Below, one piece after another: positions 37,052 through 46,620 of a stretch of 64,000 nucleotides of DNA. The first letter of the stretch is position 1; each line of letters starts with the position of its first letter. Source of the stretch: JAABRB01 sp963735025 (GTDB lineage Bacteria; Pseudomonadota; Gammaproteobacteria; Burkholderiales; SG8-39). The notes under the pieces were generated by a model. The model was not told the origin of the DNA, did no database searches, and saw only the letters and a program-made list of their open reading frames with translations. Where the stretch lies: contig CAVTJG010000009.1 of the NCBI GenBank assembly GCA_963735025.1, positions 1,240,001 to 1,304,000 on the forward strand, written 5' to 3'. Position numbers and translations under genes: made by a program.

Positions 37052-38557
37052 TCAGCGGCCGGAATTGTGCAACGCTGAATGCTCGCGCCGCGCGGCCCAG
37101 ACTCCCGCGCCAATGCATATCAACGAAAGCAGGACGACCGGATAGTTGCCGAGGAGAACGTAGGGCGTGGCGCCCGTACGGCCCTGGACCTTTCCCGACA
37201 GCACGCCCTCGGTGAACGAAGGCAGGCGCGCGACAACGTTGCCCTGCGCATCGATGATCGCCGTCACGCCGGTATTGGTGGCGCGCAGCATGGGTCGCTC
37301 CGTTTCGAGTGCACGCATGCGGGAAATGCGCAGATGCTGCGCGGGCGCAAGCGAGTCGCCGAACCAGGCGACATTGCTCACGTTGACCAGCAGCGTTGCG
37401 TCGGGAAGCTGACGGATGATTTCCTCGCCGAAGGAATCCTCGTAACAGATGTTCACCGCGACCCGTTGCCCAGCTACCGCGAGTGGTTTCTGGTCTGGTC
37501 CGCCCGCCGTAAAGTCGGAGAGCGGAATCTTCAGGATCGCGAGTATCCAGCCGAAGCCCGGCGGAATGAACTCGCCGAACGGCACGAGATGATCCTTGGC
37601 GTAGGTCTGTCGCGGCGACGCACCGATGCTGACCACTGCATTGTAGTAACGGCCGCGCGTGTCGCGCACCGGCACACCGACGATCACATCGCCACTGCTT
37701 GCCGCGGCGCGCCGGCTCAATCGCTCCAGGTACTCCGGATCCACCGCTTCGAGCAGGCGCGGGATCGCCGTCTCCGGCATCACGACCAGGCGCGCATCGG
37801 TGGTCTCGGCCAGCCGCGCGTAGGTTGCGAGCGTGCTTTCGTAGCGGCCAGGAACGAACTTGAGCGACTGCGGAATATTTCCCTGCAGGAGGCCGACCGT
37901 GATCGGGTCGCCGTACGGCGTAGTCCACGTGATCTGCGCGAGCGTGACGCCACCCGCCGCCACGATCACGATGAGGCCGACCCCGAGCTTTGCTGATCGC
38001 TCCCGCCGGACGGCGAGGACGATGCAGCCGGCCACCAGGGCAGTGAGGAACGAGACACTGTATGCACCGGCGATCGGAGCGTAACCGGCGAGCGGCGCGT
38101 CGAGCTGGGAGTAACCGAGCGCGAGCCACGGAAAGCCCGTGAAGATCCAGCTGCGCAGCCACTCGCCTAGCGTCCACAAAGCCGGGATGAGCACGAGCGC
38201 CCGCACGGCCGGCGCGCCGCCGATGCGCGCCTGTGCGTATCCGGCGGCGGCCGCATAGGAAGCGAGGATCGCGCAGAACGCTACGGTGGCGATTGCGGCG
38301 AGGGGCGCGGGCATCATGCCGAAATCGTGAAGGCTGACATAGACCCAGCTCACGCCGCCGAGAAACAATGCCGCGCCGAAAGCGAATCCGAGCCATGCAG
38401 CCTCGCGTGCGGTGGTTGCCCGGAGCCAGAGCCACACCAGCACGGTGAACCCGGCAAGCGGCAGAAAGAACGCGGACCAATCGCCGAAGCCCGCGATCGA
38501 GATCGCGCCCGCCGCAACCGCGACGATCAGCCGGATGCGGGCGGACGAGAGCGTCAA
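37052..38557 (-). CDS. lnt: Apolipoprotein N-acyltransferase
   Basis: A 501-residue inner-membrane enzyme that adds the third acyl chain to lipoproteins. About six to eight hydrophobic helices precede the nitrilase-like domain. The catalytic triad can be placed at Glu in VVMPETAIPRLL, Lys in YAKDHLVPFGEF, and Cys in VNICYEDSFGEE. The start is TTG 38557, overlapping the corC stop (TTGA), so translation is probably coupled. The corC-lnt pairing is standard. Confidence 0.95.
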   Translation of the reverse strand: MTLSSARIRLIVAVAAGAISIAGFGDWSAFFLPLAGFTVLVWLWLRATTAREAAWLGFAFGAALFLGGVSWVYVSLHDFGMMPAPLAAIATVAFCAILASYAAAAGYAQARIGGAPAVRALVLIPALWTLGEWLRSWIFTGFPWLALGYSQLDAPLAGYAPIAGAYSVSFLTALVAGCIVLAVRRERSAKLGVGLIVIVAAGGVTLAQITWTTPYGDPITVGLLQGNIPQSLKFVPGRYESTLATYARLAETTDARLVVMPETAIPRLLEAVDPEYLERLSRRAAASSGDVIVGVPVRDTRGRYYNAVVSIGASPRQTYAKDHLVPFGEFIPPGFGWILAILKIPLSDFTAGGPDQKPLAVAGQRVAVNICYEDSFGEEIIRQLPDATLLVNVSNVAWFGDSLAPAQHLRISRMRALETERPMLRATNTGVTAIIDAQGNVVARLPSFTEGVLSGKVQGRTGATPYVLLGNYPVVLLSLICIGAGVWAARREHSALHNSGR

Positions 38558-39405
38558 GACGAGGCGGGTGCGGGTGCCGGGGCGCGCTCGACGAGCAGCG
38601 CATGCAGCCGGCGCGAATCCGCGCGCAGCACCTGGAATCGCAAATTCTCGGCCACGATCGATTCGCCACGCTTCGGCAGCCGGCCGAACTTGCTGATCAC
38701 CAGGCCGCCGATGGTGTCGTGCTCTTCGTCAGGAAAGCTCGTGCCGAAGCGCTCGTTGAAATCGGCGATCTCGGTCTGCGCCTTGACGCGCCAGCGACCG
38801 GCCTTCTCGCGCAGGATGTTGTCCTCGACCTCGTCGAAATCGTACTCGTCCTCGATCTCTCCCACGATCTGCTCGAGGACATCCTCGATCGTGACCAGGC
38901 CCGCGACTCCGCCGTATTCGTCGACGACGATCGCCATGTGATTGCGGTTCGCCCGAAAATCACGCAGCAGCGCATTCAGCGGCTTCGACTCGGGGACGAA
39001 GACTGCCGGCCGAAGCATCTCGCGGACGTTGAACTCTTCCTCGCCGGCGTAGTAGCGCAGCAGGTCCTTCGCGAGCAGGATGCCGATGACGTGATCGCGA
39101 TTGCGGTCGATCACGGGAAAGCGTGAGTGCGCAGTGGCGATGACGTGTGGAACGAAGCGGTCGGGGGTGTCGTTGATGTCGAGCACGTCCATCTGCGTGC
39201 GCGGCACCATGACGTCGCGCACCTTCAGCTCGGATACTGCAAGCGCGCCTTCGATCATGGAGAGTGCGTCGCCATCGAGCAGGTTGCGCTCGAAAGCCGA
39301 ATGCAGCAGTCGGATGAGCTGCTCCCGGTCTTCGGGTGCGCGCATCAGGAGCGCGCTCAGCCGCTCCAGCCAGTTCGGTTTTGGACTACTGCCGTCGTCT
39401 TCCAC
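38554..39405 (-). CDS. corC: CorC-type CBS-domain hemolysin family protein
   Basis: A 283-residue cytosolic protein with paired CBS domains (VRDVMVPRTQMDVLDIND onward, and FVPESKPLNALLRDFRANRNHMAIVVDEYGGVAGLVT). A C-terminal CorC_HlyC domain follows (FNERFGTSFPDEEHDTIGGLV). Members are linked to magnesium/cobalt efflux or ion-responsive control of membrane partners. There is no transmembrane part, so it is the short CorC form. It lies between ybeY and lnt in a conserved operon. Confidence 0.93.
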   Translation of the reverse strand: MEDDGSSPKPNWLERLSALLMRAPEDREQLIRLLHSAFERNLLDGDALSMIEGALAVSELKVRDVMVPRTQMDVLDINDTPDRFVPHVIATAHSRFPVIDRNRDHVIGILLAKDLLRYYAGEEEFNVREMLRPAVFVPESKPLNALLRDFRANRNHMAIVVDEYGGVAGLVTIEDVLEQIVGEIEDEYDFDEVEDNILREKAGRWRVKAQTEIADFNERFGTSFPDEEHDTIGGLVISKFGRLPKRGESIVAENLRFQVLRADSRRLHALLVERAPAPAPASS

Positions 39406-39408
39406 TCC

Positions 39409-39918
39409 TTACCCCTCCCTCTTGTAGGGATCGGAAAACCCGAGCGTCCCGAGGATCCGCTTTTCCACGGCCTCCATGCGTTGCGCGTCCTGATCCCCCT
39501 CGTGATCGTACCCCTGGAGGTGAAGCAGGCCGTGCACCACGAGGTGCGCGAAATGCGCCACGACGGGTTTCCCTTGATCGCGCGCCTCGCGAGCCACGAC
39601 CGGCGCGCACAGCACGATGTCGCCTTCCAGGGCCCTACCTGCTGCGGAATACGCGAACGTTAGCACGTTGGTCGCGTAGTCCCGGCCGCGGTACCGTCGG
39701 TTGAGCGCGCGGCCTTCGGCGGTACCGACGAACCGGACCGTCACATCAGCCGTCCGGCGCAGCGCGGCGCGCGCCCAGCGTTCGAGACTCACACGCGCCG
39801 GAAGCCCCGCGCGCGGTACCCCGTATTGCACCGTCACCGCCTGCCGCGCCTTGCGTCGTGGAGTCGCGCCGGCTTGCCTTGCTGCGACGTCAATCTCCGC
39901 CGCGCTCATGTCGTTCAT
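39409..39918 (-). CDS. ybeY: Endoribonuclease YbeY (16S rRNA maturation)
   Basis: A 169-residue zinc-dependent endoribonuclease for 16S rRNA 3' maturation and ribosome quality control. The zinc motif HGLLHLQGYDH gives the three histidines. Upstream are RFVGTAEGRALNRRYRGRDYATNVLTF and the EGDIVLC strand. I take ATG 39918; 39909 and 39924 are also possible, all overlapping the phoH 3' end. The order phoH-ybeY-corC-lnt is conserved. Confidence 0.93.
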   Translation of the reverse strand: MNDMSAAEIDVAARQAGATPRRKARQAVTVQYGVPRAGLPARVSLERWARAALRRTADVTVRFVGTAEGRALNRRYRGRDYATNVLTFAYSAAGRALEGDIVLCAPVVAREARDQGKPVVAHFAHLVVHGLLHLQGYDHEGDQDAQRMEAVEKRILGTLGFSDPYKREG

Positions 39919-40843
39919 AGGCATCCACGATGCGCGCGACCAGTGGATGACGGACCACGTCGCTCGACTGGAATTCCGTGAATGCGATTCCGCGCACGCC
40001 GTCGAGGATAACGCGTGCGGCGACGAGACCGCTCTTCTGTCCGCGCGCGAGGTCGATCTGCGTCACGTCGCCCGTGACGACTGCCCGGGTCCCGAACCCG
40101 ATGCGCGTCAGGAACATCTTCATCTGCTCCGGCGTCGTGTTCTGCGCCTCGTCGAGAATGATGAAGGAATGATTGAGCGTCCGCCCGCGCATGTAGGCGA
40201 GCGGCGCGATCTCGATCGCGCCGCGCTCGAACATCCGTCCGACCTTGTCGAAGCCCATCAGATCGTAGAGCGCGTCGTAGAGCGGACGCAGGTAGGGGTC
40301 GACCTTCTGCGCGAGATCTCCGGGCAGAAACCCGAGACGTTCGCCGGCCTCGACGGCGGGCCGCACGAGCACGATACGCTTCACCGCGTCGCGTTCGAGC
40401 GCATCCACCGCACAGGCGACCGCCAGGTAGGTCTTGCCGGTTCCGGCCGGACCGATCGCGAACGTCACATCGTTCGCGAATATGCTCTTCAGGTAGCTGC
40501 GCTGGCGCGGCGTCCGGCCGTGCAGATCGGCGCGCCGTGTACTCAGCTTCGGCGCGGCATCGCCTTCCTCTTCCGCCGGTTGCTGCGCCTCGACCAGGCC
40601 CAGCTGGATGTCGTCCAGAGAGAGCTCCTTCCGGGCATCCGCATAGAACTTCTGCAATAGTTGCGCACCGCGCGCCGTCTGGCTTGGAGTCCCGTGCAGC
40701 GTAAAACGGTCGCCGCGCCGCGCAATCGTTATGTCGAGCGCGCCCTCGATCTGCCGGATGTTCTCGTCGAGCGCACCGCACAGGTTCGCGAGGCGCTGGT
40801 TGTCGGCCGGCGCGAGCAGGACTTCGACGGGCTTGGGCTTCAA
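39890..40843 (-). CDS. phoH: PhoH-family ATPase
   Basis: A roughly 317-residue cytoplasmic P-loop protein. Walker A is IGPAGTGKTYLAVA and Walker B is FIILDEAQNTTPEQMK. GTRAVVTGDVTQIDLARGQKSGL follows, as in PhoH/PhoL proteins associated with RNA metabolism. The start is uncertain. The frame extends to ATG 40960, but that would lie 90 bases inside miaB; TTG 40843 (LKPKPVEVLLAPADNQR) or CTG 40852 fits the family better. It follows miaB closely. Confidence 0.9.
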   Translation of the reverse strand: MKPKPVEVLLAPADNQRLANLCGALDENIRQIEGALDITIARRGDRFTLHGTPSQTARGAQLLQKFYADARKELSLDDIQLGLVEAQQPAEEEGDAAPKLSTRRADLHGRTPRQRSYLKSIFANDVTFAIGPAGTGKTYLAVACAVDALERDAVKRIVLVRPAVEAGERLGFLPGDLAQKVDPYLRPLYDALYDLMGFDKVGRMFERGAIEIAPLAYMRGRTLNHSFIILDEAQNTTPEQMKMFLTRIGFGTRAVVTGDVTQIDLARGQKSGLVAARVILDGVRGIAFTEFQSSDVVRHPLVARIVDAYERHERGGD

Positions 40844-40868
40844 ATCGTTCAGGCGAAGCTCTGCTGGT

Positions 40869-42221
40869 TTACCGGATTGATGGTGCGAGCGGCTCTGCGA
40901 TCCGCCCACGCAAACTGTGGGGCAGGGCGGCTTCGATGCGTAGTTCGACCGTCGCGCCATACAGGTCGGCGGTGCCGGGGAAGTTCACCACCCGGTTGTT
41001 GCCGGTGCGCCCCGCGACCTCGCCGGGATCCTTGCGCGACGGGCCCTCGACGAGCACCCGCTCGACCGTGCCGACCATCGCCGCGCTCACCCGGCGCGCC
41101 TCGGCCTCGAGGACGGCTTGCAGGCGTGCGAGACGCGCAAGCTTCTCGTCTTGCGGCGTCGGGTCGGCGAGCGCGGCCGCAGGCGTGCCGGGCCGCGGGC
41201 TGTAGACGAAGCTGAACGAGCCGTCGAACCCGACTTCCTCTGCGAGGTGCAGGGTTTTTTCAAAATCCACAACTGTCTCGCCCGGGAAACCGACGATGAA
41301 ATCCGACGTGATCGAGATGCCCGGACGAACGGCCCGCAGGCGACGAACGATCGACTTGTACTCGAGCACGGTGTAGCCGCGCTTCATCGCGGCCAGCATC
41401 CGGTCCGACCCCGACTGCACCGGGAGATGGACATGCGGCGCAAGCTTGTCGAGGGTGCCGTGCGCGTCGATCAGTCGCTGGGTGAAGTCCTTCGGGTGCG
41501 ACGTGGTGTATCGCACCCGCTCGATTCCCGGCACCTCCTGCACATACTCGAGCAGCAGCGCGAGGTCGGCCCAGAGACCATCGGCCATTGCGCCGCGATA
41601 AGCATTCACGTTCTGTCCGAGCAAAGTGATTTCCCGCACGCCTGCCTCGCCCAGCTCCGCGATCTCTGCGATCACGTCGTCGAACGGGCGCGAGAACTCC
41701 TCTCCGCGCGTGTAGGGAACGACGCAGAAGCTGCAGTACTTGCTGCACCCCTCCATGATCGACACGAACGCCGTCGGGCCCTGGACGCGCGGGGGCGGCA
41801 TGCAGTCGAACTTTTCGATCTCGGGAAAGGAGACGTCCACCTGCGGTCGCCCGGTGGCGCGCCGCGCGCGAATGAGATCCGGCAGGCGATGGAGCGTTTG
41901 CGGGCCGAAGACGACGTCTACATAGGGTGCGCGCGCAATGATTGCGGCGCCTTCCTGGCTCGCTACACAACCGCCGACGCCGATCAACAGATCCGGATTG
42001 GCGTGCTTGAACTGCCGCACCACGCCGAGGTCGGAGAAAACCTTATCCTGCGCCTTCTCGCGCACCGAGCAGGTGTTGAAGAGAATGACGTCCGCATCCT
42101 CCGGACGCTCGGTCGTCTCGATGCTTTCCGCGACTGCCAGCACATCGACCATGCGCGCCGAGTCGTACACGTTCATCTGGCAGCCGAACGTCTTGATGAA
42201 GACCCGCTTCCTCTGCTTCAT
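40869..42221 (-). CDS. miaB: tRNA-2-methylthio-N6-dimethylallyladenosine synthase
   Basis: A 450-residue radical SAM methylthiotransferase acting on i6A37 of tRNA. The N-terminal UPF0004 domain has FIKTFGCQMNVYDSARM, NTCSVREKAQDKV and GVGGCVASQEG, supplying three cluster cysteines. The radical SAM motif is EGCSKYCSFCVVPYTRG, and a C-terminal TRAM domain ends the protein. Start ATG 42221 overlaps the stop of the gene upstream. Confidence 0.97.
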   Translation of the reverse strand: MKQRKRVFIKTFGCQMNVYDSARMVDVLAVAESIETTERPEDADVILFNTCSVREKAQDKVFSDLGVVRQFKHANPDLLIGVGGCVASQEGAAIIARAPYVDVVFGPQTLHRLPDLIRARRATGRPQVDVSFPEIEKFDCMPPPRVQGPTAFVSIMEGCSKYCSFCVVPYTRGEEFSRPFDDVIAEIAELGEAGVREITLLGQNVNAYRGAMADGLWADLALLLEYVQEVPGIERVRYTTSHPKDFTQRLIDAHGTLDKLAPHVHLPVQSGSDRMLAAMKRGYTVLEYKSIVRRLRAVRPGISITSDFIVGFPGETVVDFEKTLHLAEEVGFDGSFSFVYSPRPGTPAAALADPTPQDEKLARLARLQAVLEAEARRVSAAMVGTVERVLVEGPSRKDPGEVAGRTGNNRVVNFPGTADLYGATVELRIEAALPHSLRGRIAEPLAPSIR

Positions 42222-42640
42222 TGCCGTGCGGGTTGCCCGTTCCCGCTCGGGGTCACTGGAAGAATCTGCTGAATCGGGGTGCCCTTCGGGCCATCCGCGG
42301 GCCAGGATCCCCCGGACGAGTTCGGATTCTGCCGTGCCGCCTCCGCAGGAGTCAGGATCCACACCTTGGAGAGATCCCCATTCCGGTCCACGGTGTACTC
42401 CACGAGCGAATTGCGGGGCACCTCGGAGGGCACGATGGTCAGATTGTTCTGCGCATAAATCAGCGCACCGGGCGCGAGCTTCATTTGCTGGCCATTTACC
42501 TGGACGAGATTCTGCATCATGTGGGTGAACTCGCCGCGCTGGGCTTCCCTTGGAATGGTGCGGGCGAGGGATTGCGCCCACACGGCGACCGCAATCGACG
42601 CGAGGATGAGTGCCAGCAGGGCAGTTAGTGCTTGTTTCAT
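42218..42640 (-). CDS. Secreted hypothetical protein upstream of miaB
   Basis: I cannot name this 140-residue protein. It has a clear signal peptide (QALTALLALILASIAVAVWA, cut near AQS), so it is periplasmic or outer-membrane. A compact globular part follows, with MMQNLVQVNGQQMKLAPGA, NNLTIVP and VEYTVDRNGDLSKVWILTPAEA. Its tail is rich in Gly, Pro and Gln. It shares an ATGA overlap with miaB, so it is expressed with a tRNA-modifying enzyme, but no functional link is evident. Confidence 0.65.
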   Translation of the reverse strand: MKQALTALLALILASIAVAVWAQSLARTIPREAQRGEFTHMMQNLVQVNGQQMKLAPGALIYAQNNLTIVPSEVPRNSLVEYTVDRNGDLSKVWILTPAEAARQNPNSSGGSWPADGPKGTPIQQILPVTPSGNGQPARQ

Positions 42641-42910
42641 CGCTAATATTCGGAGGATCTGGCCTATTCTAGGAGATTTCCTGCGTTCCGGCGCGGACCT
42701 CCTGCACGCTCCGGCACGCTGCGGTGCGTCAGCGGAGATGCAGGCGAACCCGCAGTGTTTGGCGCATCTGCCGCGTGTCCGCGCCTTTCATACTATTATC
42801 GACCCGGAGGCGGTCGGCGAGGCGGCATTGATCAAAAGGCCTCTTACCAGGCGGCGAATACAAGCCGTCGCGCTTCGCCTTGTTCAAAATCGAAAGTGGA
42901 GGAAATCACC

Positions 42911-43870
42911 ATGAAAGCATTCACCATGGTCGTCGGGCTCGCGGTGAGCCTCGGCTTGGCCCTGACGGTCGCCGCCCAGGACAAGATGAACATCGCGTGG
43001 GGCGGTTCCAATCCCGGAGGGGTGATGTACTACATGGTCGGCGCCGCTGGCACGATCATCTCCGAGAAGCTTCCGCAATACAACATCAACCAGGTCACTA
43101 CGGGGGGCTCGACCGAGAATGCCAAGCGCATCATCAAGGGCGAACTCGACATGGGCATCGTCTACGGCGCGCACGTGTACATGGCGCAGAAACCGGAGGG
43201 TCCATTCGCGGGCGGTGCCAAAGGCACGATGATGCGAGGCGTCGCCAAGGCTTACAAGGGCCCAACCTACTTCGTCACCTTGCCCGGATCGGGGATCACG
43301 AAGCTCGGCGATCTCGCCGGCAAGACCGTCGCGCTCGGGCCGCCGGGATCGGGCACGGTCTTCAACTGCTCGAACATCCTGCGCGCGGTGGGGCTCCTCG
43401 ACAAGGTCAAGCCGCGGATGATGACGTTTGCCGACGCCGGGCGTGCGCTCGGCAATCGTCAGATTGACGCGTTCTGCCAGTCTTCCGCGCCGGCGGCGGC
43501 GGTCAAGGAAATCGCCGAGACACGGGGTGCGGTCGTCCTGCCGATGTCCGATGCGGAGATGGCGCAGGTGATCAAGACCTATCCCTTCTACGTGAAGGAC
43601 ACCATGCCGGCGACCACCTACAAGGGTGTACCGGCGGTGGAACTGCCCTTCCTGACCGTCTACTGGGTGGCGCACGAGCGCGTTCCGGCCAAGGCCATCG
43701 AGGATATTCTCACGCTGGTCTATCAGCCCGATATCAAGAAGCAGCTGGCCGCCGGACACAAGGCCTGGGCGCAGATGGAGCCGGACACCAAGAATTTCCT
43801 CGCGCTCGGCGTGCCCATGCATCCTGGCGCGGAGGCTTACTACAAGTCGAAAGGGCTCTGGCAACAGTAG
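42911..43870 (+). CDS. TAXI-family TRAP transporter solute-binding protein
   Basis: A 319-residue periplasmic binding protein of the TAXI class. The signal peptide is MKAFTMVVGLAVSLGLALTVAAQ. Mature motifs are GGSNPGGVMYYMVGAAGTII, NQVTTGGSTENAKRI, GKTVALGPPGSGTVFN and DAFCQSSAPAAAVKEI. A GTGGAGG ribosome site precedes ATG 42911. The fused permease follows 210 bases downstream, after a terminator-like hairpin. The ligand is unknown; TAXI systems carry small organic acids. The 270-bp gap upstream (42641-42910) presumably holds the promoter. Confidence 0.9.
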   Translation: MKAFTMVVGLAVSLGLALTVAAQDKMNIAWGGSNPGGVMYYMVGAAGTIISEKLPQYNINQVTTGGSTENAKRIIKGELDMGIVYGAHVYMAQKPEGPFAGGAKGTMMRGVAKAYKGPTYFVTLPGSGITKLGDLAGKTVALGPPGSGTVFNCSNILRAVGLLDKVKPRMMTFADAGRALGNRQIDAFCQSSAPAAAVKEIAETRGAVVLPMSDAEMAQVIKTYPFYVKDTMPATTYKGVPAVELPFLTVYWVAHERVPAKAIEDILTLVYQPDIKKQLAAGHKAWAQMEPDTKNFLALGVPMHPGAEAYYKSKGLWQQ

Positions 43871-43883
43871 CTGCCGGCGACAG

Positions 43884-43921
43884 CGCGGGCCGCGGCGCGA
43901 CTGCCCCGGCCCGCGTTTTTT
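43884..43921 (+). terminator. Rho-independent terminator after the TRAP binding protein
   Basis: A GC-rich inverted repeat CGCGGGCC ... GGCCCGCG is followed directly by TTTTTT. It lies 14 bases after the binding-protein stop. It may attenuate readthrough so that the periplasmic protein is made in excess over the permease downstream. Confidence 0.8.
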
Positions 43922-44080
43922 CGGGTGAATGATTTCACCATGTCACCCGGCAGGGGTCACCGCGCTCCCGGACTCGTTTCCCGCGAGACGCGGCGCGCAT
44001 GGCCGCGCCGCGTGCGAAAGCGGCGTGGACGATTCCCGGATATGGACATCGCGGCATAGCCGCCGACGTAGCCGTGCACG

Positions 44081-46183
44081 ATGACTGAAGAACGCTGGTT
44101 CGAACCGATCAGGACCAAGAGCCGGACCCTGAGCGGCCCGTTCTCGATCTTCTACACACTGGTCGCCGCGGCGTTCTCGCTCTGGTATCTCTACACCTCC
44201 GGCTTCGGGCTCGTATCGACCGAGAGCAACCGGGGACTGTACCTGCTGTTCACGTCCGTCTTGGTCTTCCTCGGCTACCCCGCCCGACGCGGTTCGCCGA
44301 ATGATCGTCCCACGCTCATCGACGGCGTCTTCATCGTTCTTGCCGTCGCATGCATCGGCTACTGGATGGACCAGTACGTCGACTACGCGATGAATCGCGT
44401 GAGCGATCCCAACCAGTGGGACATGGCGATGGGGATCATTGCCGTGGTCGTTGTACTGGAGACCAGCCGCCGCGTTCTCGGACCGGCCATTCCAATCCTA
44501 TGCGTGCTTTTTCTGGCGCAGCTCTACTACGGGCCATATCTGCCGGGCAAGCTCGCCCATTCCGGCATGGATGTACGCCGCATCATCGAGTTCACGTATT
44601 CGACGCAGGAGGCGATGTTCGGCGTCGTGACCGCCACGTTCGCGACGTTCGTGTTTCCGTTCATGATCTTCGGTGCGTTTCTGGAGCGAAGCGGTGCCGG
44701 TGCGTTCTTTATGGACCTGGCGACAGCCCTGACCGGCCAGTGGCGAGGCGGCCCCGCAAAGATCGCCGTTCTCAGCTCCGCGCTATTCGGATCCATCTCC
44801 GGCTCCTCGGTGGCAAACGTCGTGGCCTCGGGCACGTTCACCATTCCGATGATGAAGCGCATCGGGTTCAAGCCTCACCATGCGGGCGCCATCGAGGCGA
44901 TCGCCTCGACGGGCGGCCAGATCATGCCCCCTATCATGGGCGCCGGCGTCTTCATCCTGGCGACCCTGACGCAGCAGGAGTACCTCAGCATCGCCTTGAT
45001 GAACGTGATCCCGGCGCTGCTGTTCTTCATGTTCGTCCTGCTGATGGTGGATTTGCAGGCGGTGCGTACCGGACTCAAGGGGCTTCCGGCGGAGGAGATT
45101 CCGAGAGTCGGCGACGTGTTGCGGCGGGGATGGCACTTCTTCGTGCCGCTGGTCGTCGTCATCGGCATGCTCTTCATGGGCTATTCGCCCGACTTCGGCG
45201 CCTTCTGGGGGATCGTCTCGGCGCTCGTCCTGTCATGGCTGCGCACCGATACGCGGATGGGGCCGCGCAAGGTATTCCACGCGATCGTGGCGGGAGCCCA
45301 CAACAACACTTCGGCCGGTGCCGCGATCGGAAGTCTCGGCGTGATCATTGGCGGGATCGTTCTTTCGGGCCTCGGACTCAAGTTCTCGGCCATCCTGGTC
45401 GAGTTCGCCGGTGGACAGTTGCTGCTCACCGTAGCGCTCGTCACGGTGATCTCGATCATCATCGGCATGGGGAGCAGCACGACAGGGTCCTACATCATTC
45501 TCTCGGTGGTGGCCGCGCCTGCGCTCATACAGCTGGGCGTGGAAGAAGTACCCGCGCACCTGGTCGTGTTCTATGCCGCCTGCTTGTCGAACATCACGCC
45601 GCCGGTGTGCGTGTCGGCCTTCGCGGCCGCCGCGATCGCGAAAGCCGATCCCATGAAAACCGGATTCGCGGCACTCAAGTTTGGCGCAACGCTGGTGCTC
45701 ATCCCCTTCAGCTTCGTTTACGTCCCCGAGCTTTTGCTGCATGGCGAGCCGGGGGAGATTGCCTACGCGACCGTTCGCTATGTGCTCGGATACGGGGCGC
45801 TCGCGGTGGGACTCCAGGGCACCGAGTTCGTACGCGGCAGAATCGGCGCGGGGCGCCGCGCGATGTTCCTGCTCGCATCGCTCGGTCTGCTTTTCCCGCT
45901 GTTTCCATTTGTCGAGTTCGCGGGACTCGTGCTGATGATTGCCGCATGGGCGCCTTCGTTTCTCGCCGCGCGCGCCCCCGCAAACTTAGGCGCCCAGGTC
46001 TTGACCCGCGTCGGACGCTCGCTCAACCCCGATTCGTCGACGAAGACGATGGTTCTTCCCTGGCGTCTGGCGTTTTTTTTAGCGCCGGCCAGCGCTTGGT
46101 CTTCCACGACAAGATCGCCACTTCGTCGCGCTGCAGTGCCCGGCCGCTGGGGCGCTGGCTGGAGAACCCAAGTTCGCGAATGA
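44081..46183 (+). CDS. TRAP transporter fused 4TM/12TM permease, C-terminus replaced by IS sequence
   Basis: A fused DctQM-type permease. Residues 1 to about 635 are very hydrophobic, with family blocks such as GAFLERSGAGAFFMDLATAL, SSALFGSISGSSVANVVASG, TGGQIMPPIMGAGVF, NNTSAGAAIGSLGVIIGG and FYAACLSNITPPVCVSAF. After SFLAARAPA (about base 45985) the reading frame enters the antisense of a truncated IS630-like transposase. It continues for some 65 foreign residues to the stop at 46183. Most of the core is intact, but the natural C-terminus is lost or very short. Function is uncertain. Confidence 0.85.
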   Translation: MTEERWFEPIRTKSRTLSGPFSIFYTLVAAAFSLWYLYTSGFGLVSTESNRGLYLLFTSVLVFLGYPARRGSPNDRPTLIDGVFIVLAVACIGYWMDQYVDYAMNRVSDPNQWDMAMGIIAVVVVLETSRRVLGPAIPILCVLFLAQLYYGPYLPGKLAHSGMDVRRIIEFTYSTQEAMFGVVTATFATFVFPFMIFGAFLERSGAGAFFMDLATALTGQWRGGPAKIAVLSSALFGSISGSSVANVVASGTFTIPMMKRIGFKPHHAGAIEAIASTGGQIMPPIMGAGVFILATLTQQEYLSIALMNVIPALLFFMFVLLMVDLQAVRTGLKGLPAEEIPRVGDVLRRGWHFFVPLVVVIGMLFMGYSPDFGAFWGIVSALVLSWLRTDTRMGPRKVFHAIVAGAHNNTSAGAAIGSLGVIIGGIVLSGLGLKFSAILVEFAGGQLLLTVALVTVISIIIGMGSSTTGSYIILSVVAAPALIQLGVEEVPAHLVVFYAACLSNITPPVCVSAFAAAAIAKADPMKTGFAALKFGATLVLIPFSFVYVPELLLHGEPGEIAYATVRYVLGYGALAVGLQGTEFVRGRIGAGRRAMFLLASLGLLFPLFPFVEFAGLVLMIAAWAPSFLAARAPANLGAQVLTRVGRSLNPDSSTKTMVLPWRLAFFLAPASAWSSTTRSPLRRAAVPGRWGAGWRTQVRE

Positions 46184-46620
46184 TCCGCCAGACATGCACG
46201 GTGCTGAAGGCATGGCCGAACTCTCGCTTGATCAGCTTGGCAATGCGCGCCAAGGTCCACAGCTCGGTGGCAAAGCCATTGGCCACGGCACCGGCAACAA
46301 TCATCTTGCTGAGCTTGGCGCGCTCCGCTGCGCTCATCACCCCAGGTCGACCCAGTGGCCGGCGCCGCCAAGCTTGCGCGTCTTGCCCCAGCCGCCGCGC
46401 CCAACTCGACGCCGTTTGCCGACTCACTTCGCAAACCCGCGCTACTTCCGCCTGCACAACACCACGCGCCAGCATGCGCATGCCGCGGCGCCGACGCGCC
46501 TCCAGTTCTTTGAAGTCTCGTTTGTACCGTTTCCTCGCCATGCCCGCCCTTCGAAGTGTCGCCACTCCGATTAACGCGCATCATAGCGAAACGGTTGTCA
46601 TCCATTTACGTAATTCTCAA
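45986..46620 (-). mobile_element. Truncated IS630-like insertion sequence
   Basis: A leftward transposase from about 46541 has a helix-turn-helix N-terminus (ARGVVQAEVARVCEVSRQTA), then FSTVHVWRIIRELGFSSQR and the start of the DDE domain, IVFVDESGLSERPTRVKTWAP. The two parts lie in different frames joined at an A8 run (T8 on the plus strand, 46073-46080). Zero-frame reading stops at 46023; a -1 slip continues into the DDE part. Similarity ends at TWAPK near 45985, so the second Asp, the Glu and the right end are missing. I could not locate the terminal repeats; the right limit is approximate. Confidence 0.75.

Noticed and set aside
40844..40960. Extended PhoH start at ATG 40960
   Set aside because: It would lie over 90 bases inside miaB, and the added residues do not look like a PhoH N-terminus.
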